A stretch of DNA of 17,703 nucleotides from Elusimicrobiota bacterium (GTDB lineage: Bacteria > Elusimicrobiota > Elusimicrobia > Elusimicrobiales > Elusimicrobiaceae). The stretch's first letter is position 1. Each line of letters starts with the position of its first letter. The stretch spans positions 1 to 17,703 of the forward strand of contig JAEXBW010000054.1 of NCBI GenBank assembly GCA_023393825.1. The letters are read 5' to 3'. A program made the translations under genes and the position numbers. Below are positions 5,576-16,900 of this stretch, piece by piece. The notes below the pieces were generated by a model, which was given only the letters and a program-made list of their open reading frames with translations, had not been told where the DNA came from and searched no databases.

Positions 5576-7198
5576 TTAAAGCGGAATATTGCCTTTTGAG
5601 CGGTTATTTTCCGGATTTTTTTTGTTCTTAAGTATTCTTATTGCCCTTATTATGCGCTGGCGGGCTGCGGAAGGCTCAATAATTTCGTCAATAGAGCCTG
5701 TGGAAGCCGTTTGGTAAGGAGAGGCGAATTTTTGCGAATATTCCGCAGTAAGCTTTTCCTTAATTTCTTCCACTTTATCTTTTTCCGCGGCTTTAATATC
5801 TTTGGAATATAAAATTTCCACCGCGCCGCGCGGACCCATAACGGCAATTTCCGCCGAGGGAAGAGCGAAGTTAAAATCCCCGCCCAAATACTTGGAACTC
5901 ATTGCTATATACGCGCCGCCGTAAGCTTTGCGTAAAACAAGGGTTACCTTGGGCACGCAGGCTTCCGCATAGGCGTAAAGCAATTTTGCGCCGTGCCTGA
6001 TTATGCCGCCGTGTTCCTGCTCCACACCGGGTAAATATCCGCCGATATCAACCAAGGTTAATATGGGGATATTAAAAGCGTTTAAAAAGCGGACAAATCT
6101 TGCGGCTTTATCGCTGGCGTGCATATCAAGCGCGCCGCCCAAATGGTCGGAATTATTGGCAACCACGCCAACCACTTCCCCACCCAGTTTGATAAAACCC
6201 ACAACGACGTTTTTGGCAAAGTCGCGGTGAATTTCGAAAAATTTATTTTCGTCGGCAAGTTCCCAAATTATATGCTGTACGCGGAAGGGCTTTCTGGGGT
6301 CCATAGAGCAAATTTTTTCCAATAAAGGCGTTTTTCTGTCCATGGAGTCAACGGTAGAGCTGTAGGAAGGCTTTTCGTAACAGTTTTGCGGCAGGAATGT
6401 TAAAAGTTCGCGTACCTGACGGAAGCAATCCTGTTCGCTGTTGGCAACCACATGGCAAACGCCGCTTTTTTGGCTGTGCGCCTTGCTGCCGCCTAAAGTA
6501 TCAAAGTCCACATCTTCGCCCGTGGCGGATTTAACAACGCTGGGGCCTGTTACAAACATATGGCTGATACCGTCTACCATAAAAATAAAATCGGTAAGTG
6601 CGGGAGAGTAAACCGCGCCGCCCGCGCACGGGCCTAAGATAACGGAAATCTGCGGGATAACGCCCGAGGCTTTAACATTGCGGTAAAAAATTTCGCCATA
6701 GCCGTCAAGGCTGTCCACGCCTTCCTGTATTCTGGCGCCGCCAGAATCCAAAAGACCTATTACGGGTATTTTGGCTTCTATGGCAAGGTCCATAATATAA
6801 GCAATTTTTTTGGCGTGGGCTAAACCTAAAGAACCGCCAAGCTGCGTGAAATCTTGAGAGAAGATTGCAACATCGCGCCCGTTAATGCGGCCAAAGCCCG
6901 TTACAACGCCGTCGCCTTTAATATCTTTATCTTTTATGCCGAAATCAGTGCAGCGGGTTTGGACAAGCGTGCCGATTTCGTAAAAGCTGTTTTCGTCCAA
7001 AAGATACTGCAAGCGTTCGCGCGCCGTAAACTTACCTTTGGCTTTTTGCGCTTCCACTTTATCTTTGGGACCTTCCACGGCGGCGGCATACACTTCTCTA
7101 AACTTCTTTATGTTTTCCGCCACGGCTTCTTTTTTATTCTTTTCGCCGTTTTCGGTTTTATCGTTTTTAATGCTGTCTGCGTTTATTGCTTCTTCCAT
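5576..7198 (-). CDS. Acyl-CoA carboxylase, carboxyltransferase (beta) subunit
   Basis: A 540-residue protein of the propionyl/acetyl-CoA carboxylase beta family. It moves a carboxyl group from biotin to an acyl-CoA, giving malonyl- or methylmalonyl-CoA. Seen: the N-terminal half with FTARERLQYLLDENSF and DSGGARIQEGVDSL, then the first oxyanion-type GPCAGGAVYSPALTDF (about residues 190-205). The second half has DIGGYLPGVEQEHGG, the matching KAYGGAYIAMSSK and AVMGPRGAVEIL. It ends in GNIPL, typical of PccB/MmdA proteins. The first 30 residues are charged and variable. The ATG is preceded by AGAGG, and the gap to the upstream transferase gene is 15 bases. Biotin carboxylase and biotin carrier genes are not in the window, so partners must be elsewhere; the related decarboxylase alpha subunit is an alternative. 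Context favours supply of extender units to the synthase. Confidence 0.92.
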   Translation of the reverse strand: MEEAINADSIKNDKTENGEKNKKEAVAENIKKFREVYAAAVEGPKDKVEAQKAKGKFTARERLQYLLDENSFYEIGTLVQTRCTDFGIKDKDIKGDGVVTGFGRINGRDVAIFSQDFTQLGGSLGLAHAKKIAYIMDLAIEAKIPVIGLLDSGGARIQEGVDSLDGYGEIFYRNVKASGVIPQISVILGPCAGGAVYSPALTDFIFMVDGISHMFVTGPSVVKSATGEDVDFDTLGGSKAHSQKSGVCHVVANSEQDCFRQVRELLTFLPQNCYEKPSYSSTVDSMDRKTPLLEKICSMDPRKPFRVQHIIWELADENKFFEIHRDFAKNVVVGFIKLGGEVVGVVANNSDHLGGALDMHASDKAARFVRFLNAFNIPILTLVDIGGYLPGVEQEHGGIIRHGAKLLYAYAEACVPKVTLVLRKAYGGAYIAMSSKYLGGDFNFALPSAEIAVMGPRGAVEILYSKDIKAAEKDKVEEIKEKLTAEYSQKFASPYQTASTGSIDEIIEPSAARQRIIRAIRILKNKKNPENNRSKGNIPL

Positions 7199-7213
7199 AA
7201 AAACCTCTTTTAG

Positions 7214-7840
7214 TTATAAAAGCGGGGCTTCGCTTGCTATAACAAGCTTATATCCGCCGTCCAAATCTTTAACTTCGGTTAGTATTTTAGGACTGCCCTC
7301 TTTGGCCCAAATATCCAAAGCCTTGCCGTAAAGGTGCAGTCTGCCGTTTATAAAACGGATTTCCGTCATATCTATTGAAAGACCGACGCCCAAAAATTTT
7401 AGTACAGCTTCCTTTTTTGCCCATAATTCCGTTAGGAAGACGGGCGCGAAGGAAGAAATTTCATCTTTATCAAAACATTGTTCCGCCCAAGAGCGGCTGC
7501 GGGGTTCTATAATTTCTATATCTACGCCTATATTATCGCCCGTAACGCTGACGGCGGCGGCGGCGTAATCCCCGCTGTGTGTAATGGAAACAGGCAAATG
7601 CGTGCCGCCCGGAACAAGCAGGACGGGTTTGCCAGAGGGAAGATTTTTAACTTCCATCTCTTTCATTTTAAAAGTAAAAAGTTCGCACGCGGCAAGCTTT
7701 AGCGCATAACGGCCCGCAAGCCATTCGTTGCGGCGTTTGTCTATCTTAAAGGCCTCGTATTCCTGCGCCTCTCTGTCGGTTAAGACTTCTGCAGGTGCAG
7801 GTACGTTTTTAAGTTCTACAACTTTAAGTCTGTAGGTCAT
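7214..7840 (-). CDS. 4'-phosphopantetheinyl transferase, Sfp type
   Basis: A 208-residue enzyme that moves phosphopantetheine from coenzyme A to carrier proteins. Motifs in order: RRNEWLAGRYALK (about residues 36-48), the segment LPVSITHSGDYAAAAVS (about 82-98), the magnesium-binding IGVDIEII (Asp and Glu, near 104-111) and the catalytic WAKKEAVLKFLGVGL (about 144-158). The length fits Sfp/HetI/EntD-like enzymes for secondary metabolism rather than the short AcpS. It lies directly after the synthase gene in the same operon, so its target is almost surely the four carrier domains there. Those domains carry threonine at the attachment point, which makes the specificity of this enzyme interesting. 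The ribosome site is weak (AAGGG). Confidence 0.93.
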   Translation of the reverse strand: MTYRLKVVELKNVPAPAEVLTDREAQEYEAFKIDKRRNEWLAGRYALKLAACELFTFKMKEMEVKNLPSGKPVLLVPGGTHLPVSITHSGDYAAAAVSVTGDNIGVDIEIIEPRSRSWAEQCFDKDEISSFAPVFLTELWAKKEAVLKFLGVGLSIDMTEIRFINGRLHLYGKALDIWAKEGSPKILTEVKDLDGGYKLVIASEAPLL

Positions 7841-7866
7841 TTTTTACCCTTAAAACTTTTAAATTT

Positions 7867-7891
7867 GCGCCGCGCTTAAAAAACGCGGCGC
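7867..7891 (-). repeat. Intercistronic GC hairpin
   Basis: GCGCCGCG (7867-7874) pairs with CGCGGCGC (7884-7891), extended by a few A-T/G-U pairs, in the 60-base gap between synthase and transferase. Read on the minus strand no T run follows it. It may stabilise the upstream mRNA end or lower expression of the next genes rather than terminate. Confidence 0.55.
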
Positions 7892-7900
7892 GAAAAAAAC

Positions 7901-10900
7901 TTACTGGCCTATCATCTGGTAATCGCTGAGTTCCGCCCAGAGTTTGCCCTTTTCGTCAAACACAAATGCGTCGTAGACGCTCTTGCCTTCTATATTCTTG
8001 CCCGTAAAGACAGCAAGCATATAAAGTTTTTGCGGGGCTTCGCCTTTGCCGTGGATATAAACTTTGCCGATAGAGTCTGGCAGAGTCATACGGTTTTCAA
8101 CGGCTAAATCCCTGTAACCGCAAGTCTGGAATGCGGCTTCTATAAGCATAGGATAGGCAAGGAGGTGTTTTGGACCGTCGTGAAATAAAACTTCCTGCGG
8201 TTTTTTGTAAACGCCCAAGACGGCATTATTATCAATCTTTAAAATACCGTCAAGCACCTGAAAGCTGGGCCCGTGGAAGTATTTTGTATAAATTTCTTCT
8301 TTGGTAACGGCGTAAGAGCCTTCCAAATTAACTTTGCTCTTATAGTTATTCCATTTGCTTTCAAAGGCTTCCAGCACGCGCGCCGTAAAGTGGCGGCGGG
8401 TATTGCCCATCTTAATACCTTTGCTGTTGATAAAGTCTGATTCAATTTCTAAATTAACTTTACCGCCCTGCTCCTGCGCTTTAACACGCACGGTTTGCGG
8501 ATTGCGCCTTAAAAGTTTAATAGGTAAATAAAAGTGGACGTCTTCCAAACCTTGCGGCTGGCTGCCAAGCAAAGTTGTGGCGGCTTCCACAAAAGTTTCT
8601 ATACCCATTACACCTGGGACGTACGGCGTGCCTTCTATGGCGTGGTCAAAAAGGAAAGGATACTGCGCGGTAAATGTATTTTCCGCCGCAAGTTCTTTGC
8701 CTTTAACTAAAGTTTTTATATCGCCTAAAAAGAAGTTTTCCTGCTCTACAAGCGCGGAAGGCTGCACATCGGCAGGTTCTGCCTGTACTGCAACTTCCTG
8801 CTTGGCAGTGGCGGGAGCGGGTTCTGCCTGCTCTTCCTGTTCCTCTTCAGCTTGCGCGGCCGCAGCGGCGGGCGCGGCGGAAGACGGTGTGGAATTCCCC
8901 CCCGGCAAAAGTGCGCCTGAGGGGTTTTCGTCTTCTTCTTCAAAAGGTTCATTGATGCGGATTTGTTTATCCCAGTCAAGCTTGCCCAAGTCGTCTGTTA
9001 AGACGATTTCCGGGATACGGCCGTACACAATTTCGTCTAAGAAGATTTGCATACCGTCGTAAGGGTCAACAAACTTTAAGCCCTGAGATTCCAAAAATTC
9101 CACTACACCGGGGCGAACGCCCATACCGACGCTGGCGTATGCGCTCATATCAATGCTGACTGCGCGCTGGCCCTGATTTTGCAGAGAGATACAAAGCTTA
9201 GCCAAAAAGTCGTTTGCGCTTGCATAATCGCTTTGGCCCAAGTTGCCGTATTTGCCCGCTATTGACGAGGCAAAGGCATAAAAGCCCGTATCTTTAACCA
9301 AATTATTTGCCACAAAAGCGGCTGCGCTGGTGGCTTTGACGTCGAATATTCTGTAATATTCTTCGGTCGTTTTATCGGTTAAAAGTTTGGAGCGTTCAAG
9401 GCCCGCAAAGTGTATTAAACCATCCACTTTACCGTACTTGGCTTTAATCTTTGTTATAACCTCTTTCATCATGCTGGAGTTGGTAACGTCGCAGTTGTAG
9501 TAATCAACGTCGCCGCCCAAGGCTTTAATCTTTTGCATGTTTTTGTAGAGGGTAATAGAGTCTTTAATTTTGCCGAAGGCTCTTTCCAAAAGGACAGGCG
9601 TCGCACGGACTGAGGTATCAGCCTTTAGCTCCTGCCAGATTTGGTTTTTAAGTTCCTTAAGTTCGGCTTCGTTAAGGGTGGCCCAATAGGCGGATTTTTC
9701 GTTATTATCAATAATATCCAAAATTAAAATTCTGGATTTATATTGCTGCGCTATCTTTTGGGAAAGTATCGCGCCGATGCCGCGGCCCGCACCCGTGAAC
9801 GCTATGGTTTTACCCGTAAGGTCCATGTGCTTTTTGCTTCTGTTAAGTTTGCGCGGCAGAGAGAATAAAGTGCTGCGTTTATCTTCGTAAAAACCTATTA
9901 AGGCTCTGTCGTCGCCAGTTAAAAGTTCCTCAACGGTTTTCTGCGCCATATATTCGGGCGCGGCGGAGGGTTCAAAGTCAAAAATCTTGGTAAGAACGCC
10001 GCCGATTTCGTAGAGGTCTTTTCTAAAGCAGGTTGCGCCGCCGCATACCGCGCCTATGGTGGGGCTGATAGCTTCGGTGGTTTTGTAACCCAATGCGCCG
10101 TCTACCTTAAACACGACGGAGAGGAAGGTGTCCGCGTCCGTGCGGTTGGAGAGGTCTTTTACAAAAATCTTGCACGCCATAAATAAAGGCATTAAGTATT
10201 TTGTAAGTTCGTTATGCGGGTTAATCTTTTTGTCAAACTTTTTAATGGAGCAACCCAAAAGGTATACGATACCTTGTACGCCGCCTTCGTTTTCTTTTGC
10301 AAACTGCTCAAGAGCGGCTGTGGTTTCTTCCAGACTGTCCCAGTTGACTATGGTTGTGTTTTTACCGCGTGTTTTAAGCGTGGTAAAGATATGGGTTTTT
10401 ACGCCCTGTTCCTTAAAACTGTCGCTGTACGCTTTGGTAAGCGGTGCGCTGTCGGAGAAGATAAGAACCGTGCGCTGCGCAGATAACTTGCGGGCTGCCT
10501 TTTCCGCCAAGGGAGCTTCCACCAAAGTAGGAATGAAGCGAAGCTTTTTATTGTGAGAATCTTCGCCTTCGTAATGTTTAGGCTCTTCTTGTACGGGGGC
10601 TGCTGCGGGTTGAGCAGGCTGCGCGGCTTGTGCGGGAACTTGAGCAACAGGTTCTTGCGCGGCTGCGGGTGTTGCAACAGGAGCGGCAACTTCCGCCGCG
10701 GGAGCAACAGCTGCCACTGGGGCTTGCTCCGCTACAGGCGCAACGGGATTAGCGGCCGTTGTTATTACATAGTTAATGCAATGTCTGATGGTCGGGTAAT
10801 CTTTAAGCTGTATGCCTTCCGTTTTGGGCAGGTCATAATTTTCCCTCATAGAGGCAAAGAGTTCGGCCTGTTTAACGGTGTCTATACCAAGGTCGGCTTC

Positions 10901-13900
10901 CATATCAAGGTCTAAGTCCAACATATCCTTGGGGTAGCCTGTTTTTTCCGCTATTAAATTAACAATTTCTTCCGTTACTTTTGCCTGGTCCAAAATTTTG
11001 GGGGCAGATGCGTGTACGGGCGCAGCGGCAACGGGAGCAACAGCAGGGGCGGGTGTTGCAACAGGGGCTACAACAGGCGCAACTACTGGTGCGGGCTGAA
11101 CGGGAGCGGGCGCAACAACGGGTGTTACCACGGGAGCGACTGCAGGCTCCGCCACGGGCGCGGCAACGGGATTAGCGGCGGTTGTTATTACATAGTTAAT
11201 GCAATGTCTTATCGTCGGGTAATCTTTAAGTTGTATGCCTTCCGTTTTGGGCAGCTCGTAAATCTCTCTCATAGAGGCAAAGAGTTCCGCCTGCTTGACG
11301 GTGTCTATACCAAGGTCGGCTTCCATATCAAGGTCCATATCAAGCATGTCCTTGGGGTAGCCTGTCTTTTCCGCTATTAAATTGACAATTTCGTCCGATA
11401 CTTTAGCTTCGTCCAATATTTTGGGCGCGGCGGCGGGAGCGGACTGTACGGAAGCGGCAACTGGTGCAGGGGCAACGGGCGCAACTTGAACAGGAGCGGG
11501 CGTTACCGCTGGCGCAACGGGCGCGACAAATGCAGGCTGGGCAGCGGGTATCGCCGCAGCAACTACAGGGGCAGGGGCGGCAACAGCTTCTCCGCCTTGC
11601 GCGGCTGTGTTTATTACAAATTTAATGCAGTGCCTTATTGTCGGGTAATCTTTAAGCTGCATACCTTCCATTTTAGGCAAGCTGTAAATATCGCGCATAG
11701 CCGCAAAGAGTTCGGCCTGTTTGACGGTGTCTATACCAAGGTCGGCTTCCATATCAAGGTCAAGTTCCAACATATCTTTGGGGTAGCCCGTCTTTTGCGC
11801 TATTAAATCTAATATTTCGGCTGTAACCTGCGTTTCGTCCAAATGTCTGGGGGCGATTGCGGCAGGCGCGGCCTGTCCCGGTGCGGGTGCTGCAACAACT
11901 GCGGGTGCAGGGGCAACAACAGGCGTCGGCGCGACTACCGCGGGCTGGGCCGCAGGTATTGCCGCGGCAACAACAGGGGCGGCAACGGGCGTCGCAACAA
12001 CTGCTGCGGGCGCGGAAACTTCCCCGCCTTGCGCGGCTGTTGTTATTACAAATTTAACGCAATGCCTTATTGTGGGGTAATCTTTAAGCTGCATACCTTC
12101 CATTTTGGGAAGAGTATACATATCCCTCATGGCGGCAAAGAGTTCGGCTTGTTTAACGGTGTCTATACCAAGGTCGGCTTCCATATCAAGGTCCATATCA
12201 AGCATATCCTTGGGGTAGCCAGTTTTTTGGGCAATTAAATCTAATACTTCCGCCGTAACTTTTGTTTCGTCCAGCTGTCTGGGCGCGATGGCGGCAGCTG
12301 CCTGTACGGGCGCGGCTGCGGGAGCAACAGCGGCAACAGGAGCAGGGGCCGCGACGGGCGCGGCTGCTTGTGCTACGGGTGCGGGCATTGCAACCGGTAC
12401 GGAGGCAGGTGCTGCCGCATGGTGAGAATGACCCGCGTCGGCCTTATCCACAAAAGCCTGAGAGGCTTCCATAACCAAGGCGGGCTTTTTGCCTGCCTGA
12501 TAATTGTCTTTAATTCTTAAAGTATTGTTGATGACTTCAAGTACAGGGTTTTCCTGCATTGAGGATTCCTTAAGCCATGCCGTATATTTGGCATTGTCTT
12601 CTATTCTGGGCTGGCCCGACGTCCAAACCTTTTCCTGTAAAGTCATAGAAAGTTGGGAACCAAAACCCGCGGCAAGCCTTAAAGCGTACTTAAAGTTATA
12701 ATGCCCGCCCTTGCTTAAATTAATACCTTCAAGCTCCGGATCGGGTTCTTTATAGTTGGCGATAGGCGGCACATTGCCCGTGTTAAGGGAGTGGACGGCT
12801 ATAACATCTTCCAAGCCCGCGCCCATAGAGTGGCCCGTAAAACCTTTTACATTGCTTACGATAACGTTTTTAACATTATCTTTAAATGTGTTTTTGAGGG
12901 CAAAAACCTCCGCGCTGGCGCTGCCGCCGCGTGCGGGGGTGTAAGTTTCGTGAGAGATGAAAACAGTTTCTTTAGACATTTCCGCACGGTTAAGATTATA
13001 TTTCTTTTCCGCTTTGGATACCATTCTGTCCATAACTTCGGCAACGTGGTTAACGTCTAATCTGGTGGGGTGGAAAGCGCTGTTTGTAATTTCGGTAGCT
13101 AACAATTTTGTTAAAGGCAGCATACCGCGTTTTTTAACTTCGCTTTCGGCTTCTACCACTAAGCCAGCCGCGCCCATACCTACAATCATACCGTTTCTTC
13201 TTCTGTCAAACGGAAGGGCGGCTTGGGTTACGTCAGCTTCTTTGCTGACTGCGCCCGAGGCTAAAAAGCCCGCTAAAATCCATTCTTGTACAATGTCATT
13301 TGTAACATCGTCGGCGGCAATAATTACGACTCTTTTTGCGCGGCCAAGTTTAATCCAGTCTTCGGCTAAGCTGATAGACTGCGCGGTGGAGGCGCACGCG
13401 CCGCTTAAGTGCGTCGCAGGCCCTCTGGCGCGTATCCATTGACAGAACTGGCTGTGCGCTATAGGGATAGCTTTAAGTAAAAAGTCTTGGGAGAATACTC
13501 TGGCCTGATGCTGTTCGTACTGGGCAAAGTGTTCGTTAAACCAAGCGGTTATGTGGGCTTTAAGGGCTTCGTCGGCTATGGTGTTGATAAGGTACTGATA
13601 AAAAGCCTTAACTTCCTCTTTGGTTTTGTTCATCAAAGTATCTGCTACTTTGGTGGAAACTTCGTAAGCCCATGTGTTTATGACGGGGAAGGCGGAGGTA
13701 AAAATTACGCCCGTATCATCTATCATATTTTGCGGCAAGCCCCATCTGTCGGGCAAATAACCGCCTGCGGTTGTAGGTTTGTAGTAAAGTACCAAAGGTA
13801 TGCCTGCGTCTTTAAGGGCAAGTATACCTGCGGCTATGGCAAGCGTAAAGCTGCTGTCCATAGACTTTACCCATTTTGCGGGCATGCCGAATTCTTTTTC

Positions 13901-16900
13901 TAAATCAAAAGAGCCTTTGCGCGCGACAAGTTTTACGGATTGTGATATATCCTGTAATTTTTCCACCCTGTGGTTACCCACGCGGGATTTGACTACATAT
14001 TCTATATTCTTATCAATCTGTTTTTGCTGTGCTTCAACGGAAAGGTTTTCTATAAGGTTTTGACCGCGTAAAATTTCGTCAAGGTTGCCTTCCCTAAATA
14101 CCTTTTCCCAGCTGCCGGGCGTACCCGCGGCTATACCGCTGATAACAACCTGCGTATTGCAGCAAGAGGAGGAAGAAGAAACTTCCGCCTTTACTGTCGC
14201 GCAGGGGATACAGGGGCTTTCTGTTTGTACATTATCCTTGAAAGCCGCGGCGAAAGCGGGATTGAAAATAGTATCTTCTTTTGTCATATCTGTTTTGCTC
14301 CAGTCTACCGCGATTCCCGCGGAAACAAGATTGGCCATAAGGTCGTTAAATTCCGTTATGCCGCCGCGTTTGGGGTGGTTGGAGGCAAGTACCCAAATAT
14401 CTTTTTTGTCGGCAAGAGTGCTGGTTACAAACGCGCTTAATACGCGCTTGGGGCCGCATTCAATAAATAATCTTACGCCGCGGGAGTAAGCAAGTTCCAC
14501 CTGCTTTATCCATTCAACGGAACTCATTATCTGCGTCATCATAATATCTTTAATAAGTTCGGGGTCATTGGGATAGAAATCCGCGGAAACGTTAGAAGTT
14601 ATGGGGATTTGCGGCGCATTAACCTTTAAGCTGTTAAGGAAATTTCTGTAAAAAGGCATTGCGGGTTTTACTATTGCGGAGTGAAACGCGTGGGAAACAG
14701 GTACTATTACCGCCTGTATACCCATGGCGTTAAATAAAGCTACCGCGTCTTCTACCGATTTACTTTCGCCCGCTATAACCGTTTGTGTGGGGCAGTTTTT
14801 ATTGGCTACCGCGACGTAACCTGAAATCTTTTTAAGTTCGGGTTCAATTTTTTCTACCGAAGCGGAAACCGCTGCCATCTTACCGGGGTCTTCCACCTTT
14901 ATGCTGGCCATCGCGCTGCCGCGCATTGTTACGGCTTTAATGGCGTCGCCGAAAGATAATACGCCCGAGGCTACGGCCGCGCCGTATTCGCCAAGGCTGT
15001 GGCCCATTGCGACATCAGGCTTAATGCCAAACTGGTATAAAAGCCTCATCATAGCAACGTTGGCTGTAAGTATTGCGGGCTGGGTGATTTGGGTTTGCTT
15101 TATGGCTTCTTCGCGTTCTTTATATTGTTCTTTTGTTTCGCCGTCTTTGGACCATAAAACTTCCGTTAAGGTTTTGCCGATTAAATCGTGTACGATAGCG
15201 TCGGCTTCTTCAAAGGTATCGCGGACAACTTTATATTTGCTGGCTAAATCCTTCATCATATCCACATACTGCGCGCCCTGCCCGGGGAACATAAGGCAGA
15301 CTTTAGGCTTTTGCTGGGTGGGATAGAAAGGATATATGCCTTTCATCTTTAAATATAAAGACTGCTCCGCCCACACATCGCTGCCGCTGGCGGTTTTGAT
15401 AAAGTATTCAATTTTTTCTTTAAGCTTTTCGGGTGATTCCGCATTAATGGAAACCGCAAAAGCTTTTTGAGAAGCCGTATGATTTTGGTAAGCCGCTTTG
15501 GTAAGGTAAAGCGGGTCTGAAGTTATGCTTCTTACGGCGGAGTTTAAGTTATTAAATAAATCCTGTTTTGTATCGCCCGAAAACACAAGCATATCGCCCT
15601 GCAATTTTTCTATTGGTACCATAAGCTTATACTGTGTTTGGGAGTTTTGGGTTTGGGTCATTTCTTTCTCCTGATTTACTAAATTGGGTTCTGCCGTTCT
15701 TGTTGTTAAGGCAGGGTGGTACTCTTCCGCTGCAAGGTGGAAGTTGGTACCGCCAAAACCGAACGAGGAAACGTTTGCTCTTCTTATTGTGTTTGTTTCC
15801 CACGGGGCGGCTTTGGTTATTACTTTAAAGGGGGAGTTTGCCCAATCCACAATCGGGTTGGGTGTTTCAAAATTAATGGAGGGCGGTAATACCTTATTAT
15901 GTAAGGCAAGCATTACCTTTATTACGGAAGCTATGCCCGCCGCTGCTTTGGCGTGGCCTATCTGGCTTTTAATGGAACTTAAACCGATGGTTGCGGGTTT
16001 GGCGAAAGGCGCAAAAACTTCGTTTAAGGCGGAAAGTTCGGCAGCGTCGCCAACCTTTGTCGCGGTGCCGTGGGCTTCCATAAGGCCTACCATATCAGGC
16101 GTATAATCCACCTGTTTAAAAGCGTGTTCTATTGCAAGCTTTTGGCCTTTGGGATTGGGCGCGGTTATACCCTTGCCCCTGCCATCGCTGGAGGAACCTA
16201 TTGAGCGTATTACGCCGTATATTTTATCGCCCGCGGCAACAGCGTCGCTTAAGCGTTTTAAAATTACTATGCCCGCGCCTTCGGCCATAACAAAGCCGTT
16301 TGCGCGCGCGTCAAAAGCAAAGGAACCTTCCGCGGAAAGCGCGCCTATCTTACAAAACTTAATATAAGCCGCGGGGGACATCATTTGGTCCACGCCGCCG
16401 CATAAAGCCATATCATAATTGCCCAAGCGCAAACCGTTTACGGCTTGATCTAAAGCGGCAATGGAGCTGGCGCAAGCTGCGTCTATGGCAAAGGAAGTTC
16501 CGTTAAGGTTAAACACATTTGCCACGCGGCCAGATATTACGTTGGGAAGTTCGCCGGGCATGGTGTCTTCCGTAACGGGCAAATACTTTTCGTTAACGGC
16601 TTTATCAATATCGCCTATTATGGCTTCCGCCGTTGCGGGCGACAGAGAGCTGAACGCAGGCGAGTGCCTTAACATATCATGGTAAACCGTTTTATAGATA
16701 CGGGCGTTTGTGTCTTCGTTCTTAAGGCCGCCCATGGCATTGGCTATAATAACGGCTGTGCGGGTGCGGTCAAATTCTTTTTTGTCATAGCCCGAATCGG
16801 CAAGAGCCATGGCGGAAATTTCCAAAGCCATTTGTTGTACTGTATCCATCTGCTTGGCTATGTTTGGCGGTATTCTGAATTTTAAAGGATTAAAGTGAAA

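Noticed and set aside
10766..12280. Regular repeats that could be mistaken for a CRISPR or satellite array
   Set aside because: The 423-432 base units are in frame and encode carrier domains plus linkers of the synthase.
12600..14160. KS2 as a chain-length factor
   Set aside because: It keeps the active-site cysteine and both histidines, which chain-length factors lose at least in part.
8577..16885. Many open frames on the plus strand opposite the synthase gene
   Set aside because: They are antisense shadows: low-complexity Arg/Gly/Ser or Ala-rich translations without ribosome sites, mirroring the codon pattern of the synthase.
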